Below, piece after piece: positions 62,352 to 64,000 of a DNA stretch of 64,000 nucleotides. Each line of letters opens with the position of its first letter. The first letter of the stretch is position 1. The stretch comes from Labia minor. Taxonomy: Eukaryota; Arthropoda; Insecta; Dermaptera; Spongiphoridae. The stretch spans positions 79,286,053 through 79,350,052 of the forward strand of contig OY720344.1 of NCBI GenBank assembly GCA_963082975.1, in the 5' to 3' direction. A program made the translations under genes and the position numbers. Under the pieces are notes generated by a model. That model was not told where the DNA came from, made no database searches, and saw only the letters and a list, made by a program, of their open reading frames with translations.

Positions 62352-63367
62352 CAAAAAATGTGGGTTTGGAAGAATGACAAACACACGTATTAACAATGCC
62401 AGAAGACCGGCTCGTAAAAAATTATATAAAGGAATTAAATTTTCAAACTGATTAAGCATTTTCAAGGCATTTTTAAGAATATCGTGGCATAAATCTATTT
62501 AGAAATTTGTTAATGGTAACCTTTTTTCTACAAACACTTTAAATAGTTGTTCTGTAAAAGGATATTATTTCTATTAACATTACTTATTTCAATTTACCTA
62601 ATGGTGCAATTTCAAAATAACTCCTGAGAAATTTTCTTCAGGGCCTCGGTATTTAATCTGTAGATATCCTAAATCTTCTAATTTGGATAAATCAGATGGC
62701 CAGGTTCTTTTACTTGAATGAAACCGGATTTATAATTGTCTTAAATTAGAAAAGTTTACTTCGCTTATAGAAGAGCTAAAAATTAAAACTAGAAAGTGCA
62801 AATATTTTACAACTTTAGACATCAACTCTGCATTTTGATCGGGTCCACTCCGAATAGAGGACAATTAAAAATAATGTGGGTTTGGAAGAATGACAAACAC
62901 ACGTATTAACAATGCCAGAAGACCGGCTCGTAAAAAAGTATATAAAGGAATTAAATTTTCAAACTGATTAAGCATTTTCAAATTTGTTAATGGTAACCTT
63001 TTTTTCAACAAACACTTTAAATAGTTGTTCTTCAAAAGGATATTATTTCTATTAATATTACTTATTTAAATTTACCTAATGGTGCAATTTCAAAATAACT
63101 CCTGAGAAATATTGTTCAGTGCCTCGGAATTTAATCTGTAGGTATTCTAAATGTTCTAATTGGACAAATAAGATGGCCAGGTTCTATTACTTGAATGAAA
63201 CTGGATTTATAAATGTCTTAAATTAGAAAAGTTTACTTCGTTTATAGAAGACCTAGAAATTAACACTAGAAAGTGCAAATATTTTATAACTTTGGACATC
63301 AACTCTGCATTTTGGTCGGGTCCATTCCGACTAGAGGACAAGTAAAAAAAATGTGGGTTTGGAAGAA
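62352..63367. repeat. satellite array remainder, two units right of the Helentron-like insertion
   Basis: One subtype B unit and one subtype A unit, with box copies near 62831 and 63304. The first continues the unit interrupted at 60930. A deletion joins AGCATTTTC to AAATTTGTTAATGG near 62980. The array stops within GTGGGTTTGGAAGAA at about 63367 and Gypsy sequence follows. Confidence 0.9.
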
Positions 63368-64000
63368 AAGTTTACTATTGTTTTGATCAATTTTTTGATA
63401 ACTACTATTATCTAATAGAAAAAGAAATTAATAGCTAATTGAAAATTATGATAAATTTTTAAATGACCGCATATATCAATATCTTCCACTTTATTGGGAA
63501 TAGGATAAGTAGGTAGTTTATCTTCTTGTATAAGACTACCTAATTTTTGTTGTAGATCTAATATTATATGTAATTTATTTAAGGGGAGGCAGGGGTTAGT
63601 ATTCTGGTTGTAATCTATTATCCTCGCTCGACCGTTAAAGCAGTATTGCTCCCAATCCATCTTGAGAAGCGTCTGTGTGTAATTCCGTTTCGGCATCCTG
63701 ATCGTAGATTTATAGCACTGGCTTTTCTGAAAGAATTTTTTTCAACTGTTTAAATGCTTTTCTTTGATCCTCACCGAAATTAAATTTGATATCTTTCTTC
63801 AATAGATTACTCAGAGGTCTTGCAATTACGGCGTAATTTGTTATGAATTTTCTAAAGTAACCCGTGAGACCCAAAAAACTTTGTATTTGTTTTGTGTTTT
63901 GTTGCTCTGGGTAGCGTTCGACAGCTTCACTTTTTAATAAAGATAGTTTCCCGTTGTCAATGATGTAACCCAAAAATTCAACATTCTTCTTTACGAACTG
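63368..64000 (-). pseudogene. Gypsy-type pol fragment (reverse transcriptase end to RNase H start), runs off the window
   Basis: On the - strand, from the window edge: GYIIDNGKLSLLKSEA, then IQSFLGLTGYFRKFI, then YAVIARPLSNLLKKD and AFKQLKKILSEKPVL. A stop follows, then the RNase H opening IYDQDAETELHTDASQDGLG (with ELHTDAS as the catalytic Asp region), another stop, and decay. This is the standard Ty3/Gypsy order reverse transcriptase to RNase H. The sequence after about 63600 no longer matches RNase H and may be a jump to another part of the element. Two in-frame stops make it inactive. It is opposite in strand to the fragment at 18416-18866. Confidence 0.9.

Overview
The window reads as nuclear DNA of an insect. 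It is very AT-rich, its genes are split by GT-AG introns, and both intact genes encode ZAD-C2H2 zinc-finger proteins, an arthropod-typical class strongly expanded in holometabolous insects. The mobile elements (mariner, hAT, Gypsy, non-LTR, Helitron-like, a tRNA-derived SINE) fit this. I cannot name the species. An AT-rich parasitoid wasp or similar lineage would fit, but nothing here proves it.

Positions 1-17405 hold the unique, gene-bearing DNA. Two paralogous ZAD zinc-finger genes lie head-to-tail on the + strand. Gene A (2930-7021) has nine coding exons and 516 codons. Gene B (12331-17405) has five coding exons and 527 codons. Both share the ZAD domain, an atypical pair of fingers, a finger array and several intron positions with identical phase, so they are tandem duplicates. 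Introns and intergenic DNA contain a 0.9 kb element with 55-56 bp terminal inverted repeats, a 144 bp palindromic MITE, a SINE with a perfect 10 bp target duplication, two non-LTR 3' fragments, a three-copy AT-rich tandem repeat and two copies of a widespread 228 bp repeat.

Positions 17871-18866 form a transition of dead mobile DNA: an internally deleted mariner followed by a Gypsy-type reverse transcriptase fragment with in-frame stops.

Positions 18867-63367 are almost entirely one tandem satellite. Its unit is a chimera. One part is a short piece of the same Gypsy reverse transcriptase in + orientation. The other reads on the - strand like a broken leucine-rich-repeat (LRR) protein. There are two families: a left array (18867-27771; units about 435-445 bp, with a hAT fragment amplified in four higher-order copies) and a right array (29133-60928; about 63 units of about 517 bp in two subtypes, with nested higher-order duplications of 1.6, 2.6, 3.9 and 6.2 kb). 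Two elements have inserted into units: a Helitron-like element at 27772-29132, and a Helentron-like element (60930-62351) carrying a frameshifted endonuclease gene, placed exactly in the unit's A-run. The array ends in a second Gypsy pol fragment (63368-64000) on the opposite strand.

The two ZAD proteins are probably sequence-specific nuclear DNA-binding regulators. The rest of the window shows how transposon and gene debris became a large homogenised satellite.
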